From Pseudomonadota bacterium (GTDB taxonomy: Bacteria; Pseudomonadota; Gammaproteobacteria; Steroidobacterales; Steroidobacteraceae), in the NCBI GenBank assembly GCA_018241525.1, contig JAFEDR010000009.1, positions 496,001 through 560,000 of the forward strand: 64,000 nt of DNA, given 5' to 3'. Below are positions 51,997 to 61,108 of the stretch, piece by piece (positions within the stretch are counted from its first letter, which is position 1; every line of letters starts with the position of its first letter). A program made the translations under genes and the position numbers. The notes below the pieces were generated by a model. It had not been told where the DNA came from, searched no databases, and saw nothing but the letters and a program-made list of their open reading frames with translations.

Positions 51997-53135
51997 CGCG
52001 CCGCTCCGTGCGCCGCGCGCCGCAGCAGCCCCAGCCGGCTCAGCACGCTGTCGCGCGTCAGGTAGCAGCCCTGCAGGTGCCGCGGGAAGCGCGCCGAGGA
52101 GAACGCGGTGCGTCCGTGCAGCGTGCGCTGGTTGTCGAACACGACCAGGTCACCCTCGACGAGCTTCAGGCGCACCTGGAAGCGCGGCTCCCGCAGCAGC
52201 AATGCGAAGCGGCGGTAGGCGGCGTAGAAGGTCTCGAGGGCCTCGCCGGCGAGCGGCAGCGGCGCGATGGAGCGGTTGTTGTAGTGCACCGCCTGCACCG
52301 CTCCCGCGGCGTTCAGCCGGATCAGCGGCGTCTCGGCATACAGTTCCGCGTCACGCGAGCGATACAGGAACGGCACCGGCGTGCGCGAGAGCACCTCGAA
52401 CGCGGCAGGCTCGGTCGAGCGCAGGTGCTCGGCGAGCGCGAAGCCGTCGGCGAACAGGCTGTCGCCGCCCTCGGGCGAGGCGGCGAGCACGTGCAGCGCC
52501 TGGAAACCCGGCACCGGGTCGCGGTACGGATTGTCGGTGTGCAGCCCGAGGCCGTGGTCGGAGTACGCGAGGTTCTCGGGTTGCGCGACCGAGCGCACGT
52601 CGAACAGCAGCCCGTAGTTGGTCTCCGCCACCTGCCCGATCGCCGACATCGCGCGCAGGATCTCGCGCTCGCGGCCCGGCACCTCCGTCAGGAACGCGAT
52701 GCCGTCCTGCGCGAGCCGCACCAGCCAGTCGAGGCGCGCGGCTGCGTCACTTTCGAGCGCAGCCAGCGACCGCCAGACGAAGCGCCGGCGCGCGTCGATG
52801 TCCGCGCCGTCGAGCCACCGCTGCACGTCGAGTTCCGGCCGGCGCGTGCGCCGGTCGAGCGACTGCTCGCGCAGCCAGTCGAGCTCGAAGCGCGCGTGGC
52901 GCGGCTCGTCCTGCCAATCCACCAGGACGGCATCGGCGGCGTGCTCGACGCCGCTCAGCCGCGGCACAGGCGGTACGTCGGCGATGTCCACCAGTCGCTG
53001 GCCATTGCCCGGATCGCGGTCCGCCGGGCAGTTGTCGCGCAGCCAGAGACTCGCGAACTCGGCGCGATGACCGTCACGCCACTCGACGCGCAGCGACTGC
53101 GGCGTCCACGAGAAGCCCTTGAGTTCCGTCGTCAT
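51993..53135 (-). CDS. tmpA: Fe(II)/2-oxoglutarate dioxygenase, TmpA-like (gamma-butyrobetaine hydroxylase family)
   Basis: A 380-residue enzyme. The N-terminal DUF971-like zinc domain has VEWRDGHRAEF and LWLRDNCP; the TauD domain has the iron facial triad His199 and Asp201 (HTDNPYRDP) and His340 (LHGRTAF), with an Arg after it for 2-oxoglutarate. It resembles gamma-butyrobetaine hydroxylase, but the coupled PhnZ-like gene and transporter point to TmpA, which hydroxylates 2-trimethylaminoethylphosphonate at C1. Carnitine synthesis is the alternative. It lies 35 bases after the transporter gene. Confidence 0.8.
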   Translation of the reverse strand: MTTELKGFSWTPQSLRVEWRDGHRAEFASLWLRDNCPADRDPGNGQRLVDIADVPPVPRLSGVEHAADAVLVDWQDEPRHARFELDWLREQSLDRRTRRPELDVQRWLDGADIDARRRFVWRSLAALESDAAARLDWLVRLAQDGIAFLTEVPGREREILRAMSAIGQVAETNYGLLFDVRSVAQPENLAYSDHGLGLHTDNPYRDPVPGFQALHVLAASPEGGDSLFADGFALAEHLRSTEPAAFEVLSRTPVPFLYRSRDAELYAETPLIRLNAAGAVQAVHYNNRSIAPLPLAGEALETFYAAYRRFALLLREPRFQVRLKLVEGDLVVFDNQRTLHGRTAFSSARFPRHLQGCYLTRDSVLSRLGLLRRAAHGAAR

Positions 53136-53170
53136 CCCCGACCTCGTTTCGTGCGAGCGCGCAATGCGCC

Positions 53171-54493
53171 TCAGCGGGCACGCTGGCGCCGGTACAGGTC
53201 GGCCGCCGCGAGCGCCGAGGCGGCGCAGACCCCGGCGAGGCTCAGGAACACGCCCTGCCAGCCGAGCGTGACCGCGATTCGCGCGACCCCGTCGCCGGCG
53301 AGCACCCCGCCGAGGTACCCGACGCCGTCGATGATACCCGAGGAGGCGGCGCCGCCCCGCCGGCCGCCGAACTCGAGCGCGAACACGCCACCCAGGTACG
53401 AGTACGGTCCCAGCAGGCAGAACGCCACCAGCCCGACCAGCGCCACGACAAGCGACGGTGCGATCGCCTCGGCCCGCAGTACGGCGAGCGCCGCCAGCGT
53501 CGCCGCGCAGGCCGCGAGTCCCCCGAGCAGCAGCAGCGGCCGCCCGCGGCTGCCGAGGCGGTCGCCGAGCCAGCCGGTGGCGAGCAGCGAGACCGCCCCG
53601 ACTGCCGGGAACACGGCACTTAAGCTCGCGGCACTGGCGGCGCTGAATCCGACGGAGTCGCGGAGGTAGACCGGCGTCCAGATGTTGAAGGTCTCGCGCA
53701 CGATCGTGCAGCCGAAGGACAGCAGGCACACGAGGCCGAAGGCGGGGCTCGACAGCAGCGGCCGGAAGAAGGCGATCAGCCTGCGGCCGGACCGTCCGGC
53801 GCGGTCACCGTCGCCGTCGCCGTACAGGCTGCGCGGGCTCGCCGCGGCCTCCGCATGACCGAGCTCGGCGCGCGACTCGCGCAGCAGGAAGAGGTTCGCG
53901 ACGAAGAACGCGCCGGCGACCGCGGCCGCGAAGCAGAACAGCGTTCGCCAGCCGGCCCCGTGGGCGATCAGCAGCCCCATCGCCGGACGTGCGAGCGCGT
54001 CGCCGACGAGGTAGCTCAGGCTCAGGAAGCCGATCACGGTGCCGTGCGTCGTGAAGTCGAACCAGCGGGACGACACCTTCAGCAGACCCGCCCAGCCGAC
54101 CGACTGCGTCAGCCGGTTGCCGATCCACGCGAGCGTGAACACCGGCAGTCCGCCGCCGGCCGCAAACGCCAGGGTGAAGATCGTCGCGCCGCCGAGCCCG
54201 AGCAGGAAGCTGCGCCGGCCGCCCCAATAGTCGCCGAGCCCGCCGAGGACGAGCTTGCCGAGCGCGTAGGCGAGCACGCCGGCGGAGTACGCCGTGCCGA
54301 GGCGCACGACGGCCTCGGCGCGCGGCAGGCCCTGAGCGGCAAGTTCGGTCACGAGCAATGGCATCGCCGCCGACAGGTCCGCGCGGCAGAAGTAGTACGC
54401 GGCGTAGCCGCCGAACAGCAGCGCGAGCGTCAGCCCCTGTCGCGTCCGCAGGGCGCGCGCCGCCGCAGGCGCGGATCCGGACGGCTGCGTCAA
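53171..54493 (-). CDS. MFS organophosphate:phosphate antiporter-like transporter (GlpT/UhpC type)
   Basis: A 440-residue protein with about twelve transmembrane segments. The start area FGGYAAYYFCRADLSAAMP and the later LLKVSSRWFDFTTHGTVIGFLSLSY match the organophosphate:phosphate antiporter branch (GlpT, UhpT). It probably brings the phosphonate into the cell. I chose TTG at 54493 because GAGGGGGA lies six bases before it. It heads the operon transporter-tmpA-tmpB and is divergent from the SDR at 54600. Confidence 0.83.
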   Translation of the reverse strand: MTQPSGSAPAAARALRTRQGLTLALLFGGYAAYYFCRADLSAAMPLLVTELAAQGLPRAEAVVRLGTAYSAGVLAYALGKLVLGGLGDYWGGRRSFLLGLGGATIFTLAFAAGGGLPVFTLAWIGNRLTQSVGWAGLLKVSSRWFDFTTHGTVIGFLSLSYLVGDALARPAMGLLIAHGAGWRTLFCFAAAVAGAFFVANLFLLRESRAELGHAEAAASPRSLYGDGDGDRAGRSGRRLIAFFRPLLSSPAFGLVCLLSFGCTIVRETFNIWTPVYLRDSVGFSAASAASLSAVFPAVGAVSLLATGWLGDRLGSRGRPLLLLGGLAACAATLAALAVLRAEAIAPSLVVALVGLVAFCLLGPYSYLGGVFALEFGGRRGGAASSGIIDGVGYLGGVLAGDGVARIAVTLGWQGVFLSLAGVCAASALAAADLYRRQRAR

Positions 54494-54599
54494 CTCGGTT
54501 CCCCCTCGTCCCGGCGTGGCGGCCGAGCCTAGCACGCGCGGCTCGGCCGGCCGCCAGTGGTAGGCTTGCGTTCCGGTACCCCGGGCAAGCGAGGCGATC

Positions 54600-55391
54600 T
54601 TGACCAGCGCCGAACGGACTCCCCGCGTGGCGCTCGTGACCGGCGCCTCACGCGGCATCGGCGCCGCGATCGCGCAGGCGCTCGCCGCACGCGGTCTCGC
54701 GGTGGCGCTGCACTGCCGCGAGGACCGTGCCGCCGCGGAGGCCGTGCGTGCGGCGCTGCCGGGCAGTGGCCACCAGGTGTTCGGGGCCGACCTCGCCGAT
54801 GCGGCCGCCGCGGCGGTCCTGTGGGACGAAGTCGCCGGGCGGCTCGGCGCGGTCGACGTCCTGGTGAACAACGCCGGCGTCTACCTCGACCATCCGCCGT
54901 TGCGCTCGACGTACGACCACTGGCGCTCGACCTGGCAGCGCACGCTCGCGGTCAACCTGATCGGTCCCGCCAACCTCTCGCTGCTCGCGGTCCAGACCAT
55001 GGCCGGGCGCGCCGAGCCGCTCGCCGGGACCTTCGGTCGCGGCCGGCTCGTGAACGTGTCCTCGCGCGGTGCGTTCCGTGGCGAGCCCGGCGCGCCCGCC
55101 TACGGCGCGAGCAAGGCGGGCCTCAACGCGCTCGGCCAGTCACTCGCGCAGGCGGTCGCGTCACGGCAGGTGTACGTCTTTGCCATCGCGCCGGGCTGGG
55201 TCGAGACCGAGATGGCGCGCCCGCACCTCGCCGGCGCGGATGGCCCGGCGATCCTCGCGCAGCACCCGCTCGGCCGCGTCAGCCAGGCAGCCGAGGTCGC
55301 GGCCGCGGTCACCTACTGTGCACTCGATGCGCCGCCGGCAATGACCGGCGGCATCCTCGACGTCAATGGCGCGAGCTACCTGCGCAGCTGA
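54600..55391 (+). CDS. Short-chain dehydrogenase/reductase
   Basis: A 263-residue SDR with cofactor motif VTGASRGIGAAIA, NNAGVYLD, catalytic Ser in VSSRGA, YGASK and the terminal TGGILDVNGAS. It is like FabG-type reductases, with an insertion (DHPPLRSTYDHW) after the NNAG motif. The TTG start at 54600 has GAGG five bases upstream. The amidase gene follows after 21 bases. The substrate is unknown. Confidence 0.86.
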   Translation: MTSAERTPRVALVTGASRGIGAAIAQALAARGLAVALHCREDRAAAEAVRAALPGSGHQVFGADLADAAAAAVLWDEVAGRLGAVDVLVNNAGVYLDHPPLRSTYDHWRSTWQRTLAVNLIGPANLSLLAVQTMAGRAEPLAGTFGRGRLVNVSSRGAFRGEPGAPAYGASKAGLNALGQSLAQAVASRQVYVFAIAPGWVETEMARPHLAGADGPAILAQHPLGRVSQAAEVAAAVTYCALDAPPAMTGGILDVNGASYLRS

Positions 55392-55412
55392 CACCCCACC
55401 CCGGGAGGCCCC

Positions 55413-56966
<1,554 letters not shown>

Positions 56967-56968
56967 CG

Positions 56969-57508
56969 GTGTCGCCGGCGGGCTACCGGCTGCGCTCCGC
57001 GCGGCTCGGCGTCGGCACCTGGCAGCGCGAGGACCTCGGCCGCGCACTCGGGCTCTGGGGCGATCCGGACGTCGCGCGCTTCATGGGCGGACCGTTCACG
57101 CCCGCGGAGGTCGCGGCGCGGCTCGAGCGCGAGCTCGAGCGCTACGCCCGGCATGCGATGCAGTACTGGCCGCTGTACCGGCTCGACACCGGCGAGCACG
57201 TCGGTTGCTGCGGCGTCGCGCCGCACCGGCCGGAGGGACCGGTGCTCGAGTTCGGCTACCACCTGCGGCGCGCCCACTGGGGCTGCGGCTACGTCCGCGA
57301 GATCGCGCCGCTCGTGATCGGCGACGCCTTCGGGCGCCTCGGCGCCGCGGCGCTGTACGCCGGTCATCACCCGGAAAACGAGCCCTCGCGCCGCATCCTG
57401 CTGTCGCTCGGCTTCCGCTATACGCACGACGAGTACTACCCGCCGACCGGCGTCGTCGAGCCCTGCTACCGGCTGACGGCGGCCGACGCCGGCTGGGTCA
57501 GCCGCTGA
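56969..57508 (+). CDS. GNAT-family N-acetyltransferase
   Basis: A 179-residue GNAT of the RimJ/RimL-like group: PDVARFMGG at the start, GCCGVAPHRPEGP, EFGYHLRRAHWGCGYVREI (the acetyl-CoA loop with Gly-x-Gly) and HPENEPSRRILLSLGF. The GTG at 56969 is two bases after the amidase stop, so they are co-transcribed. Its last 11 bases overlap the end of the convergent molybdopterin gene. Target amine unknown. Confidence 0.85.
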   Translation: MSPAGYRLRSARLGVGTWQREDLGRALGLWGDPDVARFMGGPFTPAEVAARLERELERYARHAMQYWPLYRLDTGEHVGCCGVAPHRPEGPVLEFGYHLRRAHWGCGYVREIAPLVIGDAFGRLGAAALYAGHHPENEPSRRILLSLGFRYTHDEYYPPTGVVEPCYRLTAADAGWVSR

Positions 57509-59591
57509 TCCGCTCGAGCGTGACTGCGGTGCCGTTGAGCGCGGCGTTGCCGCTCGCGCCGTCGAGGTGCCGCGGGTCGGTCAGGTCGTTGTAGCTCGGC
57601 CCCGCGACGGTGCGGGCACGCGCGAGCCGTGTGCCGCTGCGGGCGTGGCCGAAGCCGTGCGGCAGGCAGACGACGCCGGGCAGCAGGGCCTCGCTGGCCC
57701 GCGCCTCGACCTCGACCGTGCCGGTGCGCGAGCGCAGGCGGACGCGGTCGCCGTCGGCGAGCCCGCGCGCGGCGAGGTCGCTCGGGTGGACATGCAGCTC
57801 GTGACGCGGCTTGCCCTTCACGAGCCGCGGCGCGTTGTGCATCCAGGAGTTGTTGCTGCGCACGTGCCGCCGGCCGATCAGCGCCAGTTCGCCAGGCAGC
57901 GCGGTCGCCGCGGGCGCGGCGCGCACGCGCGCAAGCTCCGCGACCAGGAACTCCGGCGCACAGTCGATCGCGCCGCTCGCGGTCTCGAGGCGCCGCAGCA
58001 GCGATGGCTCGAGCGGGCCGAGATCGAGGCCATGCGGCGCCGCCTCGAGCGCGGCGAGGTCGATGCCGCTCGTGCCGCGCGCGAGCCCCGCGGCGATCAG
58101 GGCGCGCGGCTCGGGCAGCGGGTTCCACGGCTTGCCGGCCGCCGCCGCGTAGGCAACGGCGAGCCCGTTGACGATCTCCCAGTCGCCCCGCTCGTCGGCC
58201 GCGCGTGCCCGCAGCGGTGCGTTCAGGCGAGCCACGCGGCGGACGGCGAAGCCGCTGAACACGGTGTCGTAGTGGTGCTGCGTCAACGGCGAGGCCGGCG
58301 GCAGGATCAGGTGCGCGTGCCGCGTCGACTCGTTCAGGTAGATGTCGATCGCGACGTAGTAGTCGAGCGTCGCGAGCGCCGCGTCGAGCGCGGCACCGGC
58401 CGGCGTCGACAGCACCGGATTGCCGGCGCAGCTCAGCAGCCCGCGGATCTGCCCCTCGCCCGGGGTCAGGATCTCCTCGGCCAGCGCCGCGACCGGCAGC
58501 TCGCCGGAAAACTCCGGCAGCCCGCGCACGCGGCTGCGCCAGCGGTCGCGGTGGCCCCGCGACGTGCCGGGCCCGGTGACCGGCATCACCGGATCTGCCG
58601 GCAGCATGCCGCCCGGCCGGTCGAGGTGGCCGGCGCAGAGGTTCACCAGCTGTACCAGCCACTGGCAGAGCGTGCCGTGGCGCTGCGTCGACAGTCCCAT
58701 GCGGCCGTACACGCAGGCCCGTGGTGCCGCGAGCAGCTCGCGGGCGAGGCGCCGGATGGTCGCCGCCGGCACGCCGCTGCGTGCCTGGCCCTCCTCGGCG
58801 GTGACGCCCGCAGTCGCGGTCAGCGCCGCGTCGAGCCCGGCGAGACGTCCCTCGTAGCCGGCGGTGCGCGGTGCACCGAGCGCCCGCAATTCGGCGAGCA
58901 GCGCGAGCAGGAACCACAGGTCGGTGCCGGGCCGGATCGCGACATGCTCGCTCGCCAGCTCGGCGGTCTCGCTGCGCCGCGGATCGACGACCACCAGCCG
59001 GCCGCGCTTCGTCAGCGCCGCGAGGCGCCGCTCGATGCCCGGCGCGGTCATCAGGCTGCCGTTCGAGGCCACCGGGTTCGCGCCGAGCATCAGCATCCAG
59101 TCGGTGCGATCGACGTCCGGCACCGGCAGCAGCAGCTGGTGGCCGTACATCGCGAAGGCGACCAGCTGGTGCGGCCACTGGTCGACCGAGGAAGCGGAGT
59201 AGATGTTCTTGCTGCGGATCAGCCGCAGCAGCGACGGCAGATACGCGAAGTGGCCGAAGTGGTGCACCACCGGGTTGCCGAGGTACGCGCCGACCGCCTC
59301 CGCGCCGTGCGCTTGCTGCAGTCGCGCGAGCTGCGCTCCCGCCTCGGCGAAGGCCTCGTCCCAGCCGATCTCCTCCCAGTCCGCGCCGCGCCGCCGCAGT
59401 GGCCGGCGCAGCCGGTCGGGGTCGGCCTCGAGATCGAGGATCGCGTTGCCCTTCGGGCAGACGTGCCCGCGGCTGAACGGGTCCTGCGCGTCGCCGCGGA
59501 TCCCGGTCAGCCGGCCGTCCTCGCTGCGGAACTCGAGACCGCAGATGGCCTCGCACAGCGGGCAGGCTCGGAAGCGACGTTCGACCGGCAT
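57498..59591 (-). CDS. Molybdopterin (bis-MGD) oxidoreductase with N-terminal 4Fe-4S site
   Basis: A 697-residue DMSO-reductase superfamily enzyme. Cys10, Cys13, Cys17 and Cys45 form the 4Fe-4S motif (CPLCEAIC, then GHVCPKG). MGD-binding parts include MLGANPVASNG and VVDPRRSETAE, and the C-terminal domain has HPSDLAARGLADGDRVRL. There is no signal peptide, so it is probably cytoplasmic. Around residues 130-150, where a Cys or Sec metal ligand is often found, there is none; Asp137 (SVDQWP) might serve. It lies 44 bases after a cytochrome gene of the amine dehydrogenase operon. Substrate unknown. Confidence 0.86.
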   Translation of the reverse strand: MPVERRFRACPLCEAICGLEFRSEDGRLTGIRGDAQDPFSRGHVCPKGNAILDLEADPDRLRRPLRRRGADWEEIGWDEAFAEAGAQLARLQQAHGAEAVGAYLGNPVVHHFGHFAYLPSLLRLIRSKNIYSASSVDQWPHQLVAFAMYGHQLLLPVPDVDRTDWMLMLGANPVASNGSLMTAPGIERRLAALTKRGRLVVVDPRRSETAELASEHVAIRPGTDLWFLLALLAELRALGAPRTAGYEGRLAGLDAALTATAGVTAEEGQARSGVPAATIRRLARELLAAPRACVYGRMGLSTQRHGTLCQWLVQLVNLCAGHLDRPGGMLPADPVMPVTGPGTSRGHRDRWRSRVRGLPEFSGELPVAALAEEILTPGEGQIRGLLSCAGNPVLSTPAGAALDAALATLDYYVAIDIYLNESTRHAHLILPPASPLTQHHYDTVFSGFAVRRVARLNAPLRARAADERGDWEIVNGLAVAYAAAAGKPWNPLPEPRALIAAGLARGTSGIDLAALEAAPHGLDLGPLEPSLLRRLETASGAIDCAPEFLVAELARVRAAPAATALPGELALIGRRHVRSNNSWMHNAPRLVKGKPRHELHVHPSDLAARGLADGDRVRLRSRTGTVEVEARASEALLPGVVCLPHGFGHARSGTRLARARTVAGPSYNDLTDPRHLDGASGNAALNGTAVTLERISG

Positions 59592-59635
59592 CGCGCGACC
59601 CTCCGGACGGTCGAGGCAGGCTCGTGGCGCGCCGG

Positions 59636-60091
59636 CTAGTACTCGCCGGCCTCGTCGGCGGGCACCCCGGCGCGGCGCATGAACGCCGCGCGACTGACGC
59701 GCACGTTCAGCAGCGGCTCGGACCGGGCCGCGCGCACCTCCGCGGCCGTGTACGGGGCCGGCGCGGCGGACCGGTCATCGCCGCCGAAGCGGGCGACACA
59801 CCAGTTCATCACGGCGGCGAGCCCGGCGTCGGACAGCTGGGAGTTCGTGACGCCGGGGAAGCGCAGCAGCAATTCGCGGCCGCCGTCGGCGCGCAGGAAG
59901 CGGCCGACGGTGTCGCGCAGCGCCGGCACCCGGTGCCGGACGCCGGCGCCGTCGAGCCCGTGGCAGCCACCGCAGAACAGCACGTAGTTCTGCGCGACGT
60001 CAGCCGATTCGGGTCGATCGAGCGCCGCAGCCGGGAACGCGGTCGCGAGCAGCAGCCCGGCGCCGGCCCAAACGGCGCCGCCGGCGCTCAC
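59636..60091 (-). CDS. Periplasmic monoheme cytochrome c
   Basis: A 151-residue protein with a signal peptide ending PAAALD. The heme motif is CGGCH (40-44), with FCGGCHGLDGAGV typical of c-type electron carriers. It has no clear subfamily. It overlaps the upstream cytochrome gene by 4 bases, and is the third of a coupled set: light chain, cytochrome, cytochrome. It probably passes electrons on from the amine dehydrogenase. Confidence 0.85.
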   Translation of the reverse strand: MSAGGAVWAGAGLLLATAFPAAALDRPESADVAQNYVLFCGGCHGLDGAGVRHRVPALRDTVGRFLRADGGRELLLRFPGVTNSQLSDAGLAAVMNWCVARFGGDDRSAAPAPYTAAEVRAARSEPLLNVRVSRAAFMRRAGVPADEAGEY

Positions 60092-60576
60092 GGCGGCAGC
60101 GCGGCAACCACGGCCGCGCGGTGCTCACGCACGGCGCTGCCGTCGACGGCCTGCTTGCGCTCCGCCGCGACGTCGGCGGGCGTCAGCACCGCGGTCGATT
60201 CCGGCGCGTGCGCGATGTCGAAGACGACGAAGTTCAGAGCCGCGGCCAACGTCGCGTCGTCGAACTGCGTGAACTCGGGCATCTTGAAGTTGTAGTGACG
60301 CTCGCCGACGACGATGTCGCCGAACATCCCGTACAGCACCGTCATCGCCAGCTGCCGTCGGCCCTCGGCGAGCGCGGCGAAGCGCGCCGGAAACTCGGTG
60401 AGCGGCGGTGCGAGCCCCGGGGTGCCTGCGCCGTTCGCCCGGTGGCAGACCGCGCAGTTCGCCTGGAAGGTGGCGGCGCCCTCGGTGAAGCGCGGCCCGT
60501 CCGCCGCCCGCGCGGTGACCGCGGCCAGCAGCGCGACGACGACCGCGGCGGCCGCGGAACCGCGCCGGGCCGACAT
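60088..60576 (-). CDS. Periplasmic monoheme cytochrome c, probable acceptor of the amine dehydrogenase
   Basis: A 162-residue protein with signal peptide (VVVALLAAVTARA) and heme motif CAVCH (41-45) followed by RANGAGTPGLAPPL; the likely axial Met is in FKMPEF. The ATG at 60576 overlaps the last base of the light-chain stop codon. In known systems the TTQ enzyme gives electrons to azurin, amicyanin or a cytochrome; no blue copper protein gene is next to this operon, so this cytochrome is the best candidate. Confidence 0.87.
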   Translation of the reverse strand: MSARRGSAAAAVVVALLAAVTARAADGPRFTEGAATFQANCAVCHRANGAGTPGLAPPLTEFPARFAALAEGRRQLAMTVLYGMFGDIVVGERHYNFKMPEFTQFDDATLAAALNFVVFDIAHAPESTAVLTPADVAAERKQAVDGSAVREHRAAVVAALPP

Positions 60577-61106
60577 CACTTGCCCGCGACGCCCAGCACG
60601 ACCGACACCGAACAGTGGTAGTTCGGGTTGTCGTTCGCCATGCACCAGTTGACGTCGTTGTTCAGCGAGAGCCGGTACATCGGCTTCTCGCCCTCGTTGC
60701 GGTTGCAGAAGCAGCTGCCGCAGCTCGTCTTACCGCAGCAGTCGTTGTACGACATGATGTAGTCGCGGCCGTCCGCCGGATTGTGGCAGGTGCCGATCCA
60801 GGTGATCGGCGACTGTTGGGTGCCGGGCGGGCAGCTCGAGGAACTGCCGCCGCAGCAGCCGCACAGGAAGCCGTCGATCGCGCAGAACTTCCAGTACTCG
60901 CAGCTGTTCGGGTCGGTGGTCTCGGCCTTGGCCTTGGCGGCGTGCTCCGCGGCCTGTGCCTGCGAGCCGCGCATCACGGGCAGCAACGGCACGAGCGCCG
61001 CGCCGGTCAGCACCCGGCCGAACGCCGACAGGAAGCCACGCCGCGAGGTGTGGCGCGCGAGCCCGCGCGCGGCGCGCTCCGCGAGCCGGTCGAGGCGCTC
61101 TTGCAT
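60576..61106 (-). CDS. aauA: Aromatic amine dehydrogenase light chain (tryptophan tryptophylquinone subunit)
   Basis: A 176-residue small subunit carrying the TTQ cofactor. The Tat signal is TSRRGFLSAFGRVLTG (20-35). Mature residues match AauA/MauA: CEYWKFCAIDGFLC, ITWIGTCHNPADG, YNDCCGK and DVNWCMAN. The TTQ tryptophans are Trp103 and Trp154, 51 apart as in MauA (57 and 108). Asp122 is the likely catalytic base. The 14 cysteines all lie in the mature part and would form many disulfides. ITWIGTCHNPADG and VNWCMANDN favour aromatic amine over methylamine dehydrogenase. It lies 2 bases after the heavy-chain gene. Confidence 0.93.
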   Translation of the reverse strand: MQERLDRLAERAARGLARHTSRRGFLSAFGRVLTGAALVPLLPVMRGSQAQAAEHAAKAKAETTDPNSCEYWKFCAIDGFLCGCCGGSSSSCPPGTQQSPITWIGTCHNPADGRDYIMSYNDCCGKTSCGSCFCNRNEGEKPMYRLSLNNDVNWCMANDNPNYHCSVSVVLGVAGK

Positions 61107-61108
61107 GG

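Noticed and set aside
51993..53135. The dioxygenase as a carnitine-synthesis gamma-butyrobetaine hydroxylase.
   Set aside because: It is translationally coupled to a PhnZ-like oxygenase and preceded by an organophosphate-type transporter, which fits TmpA better. Not fully excluded.
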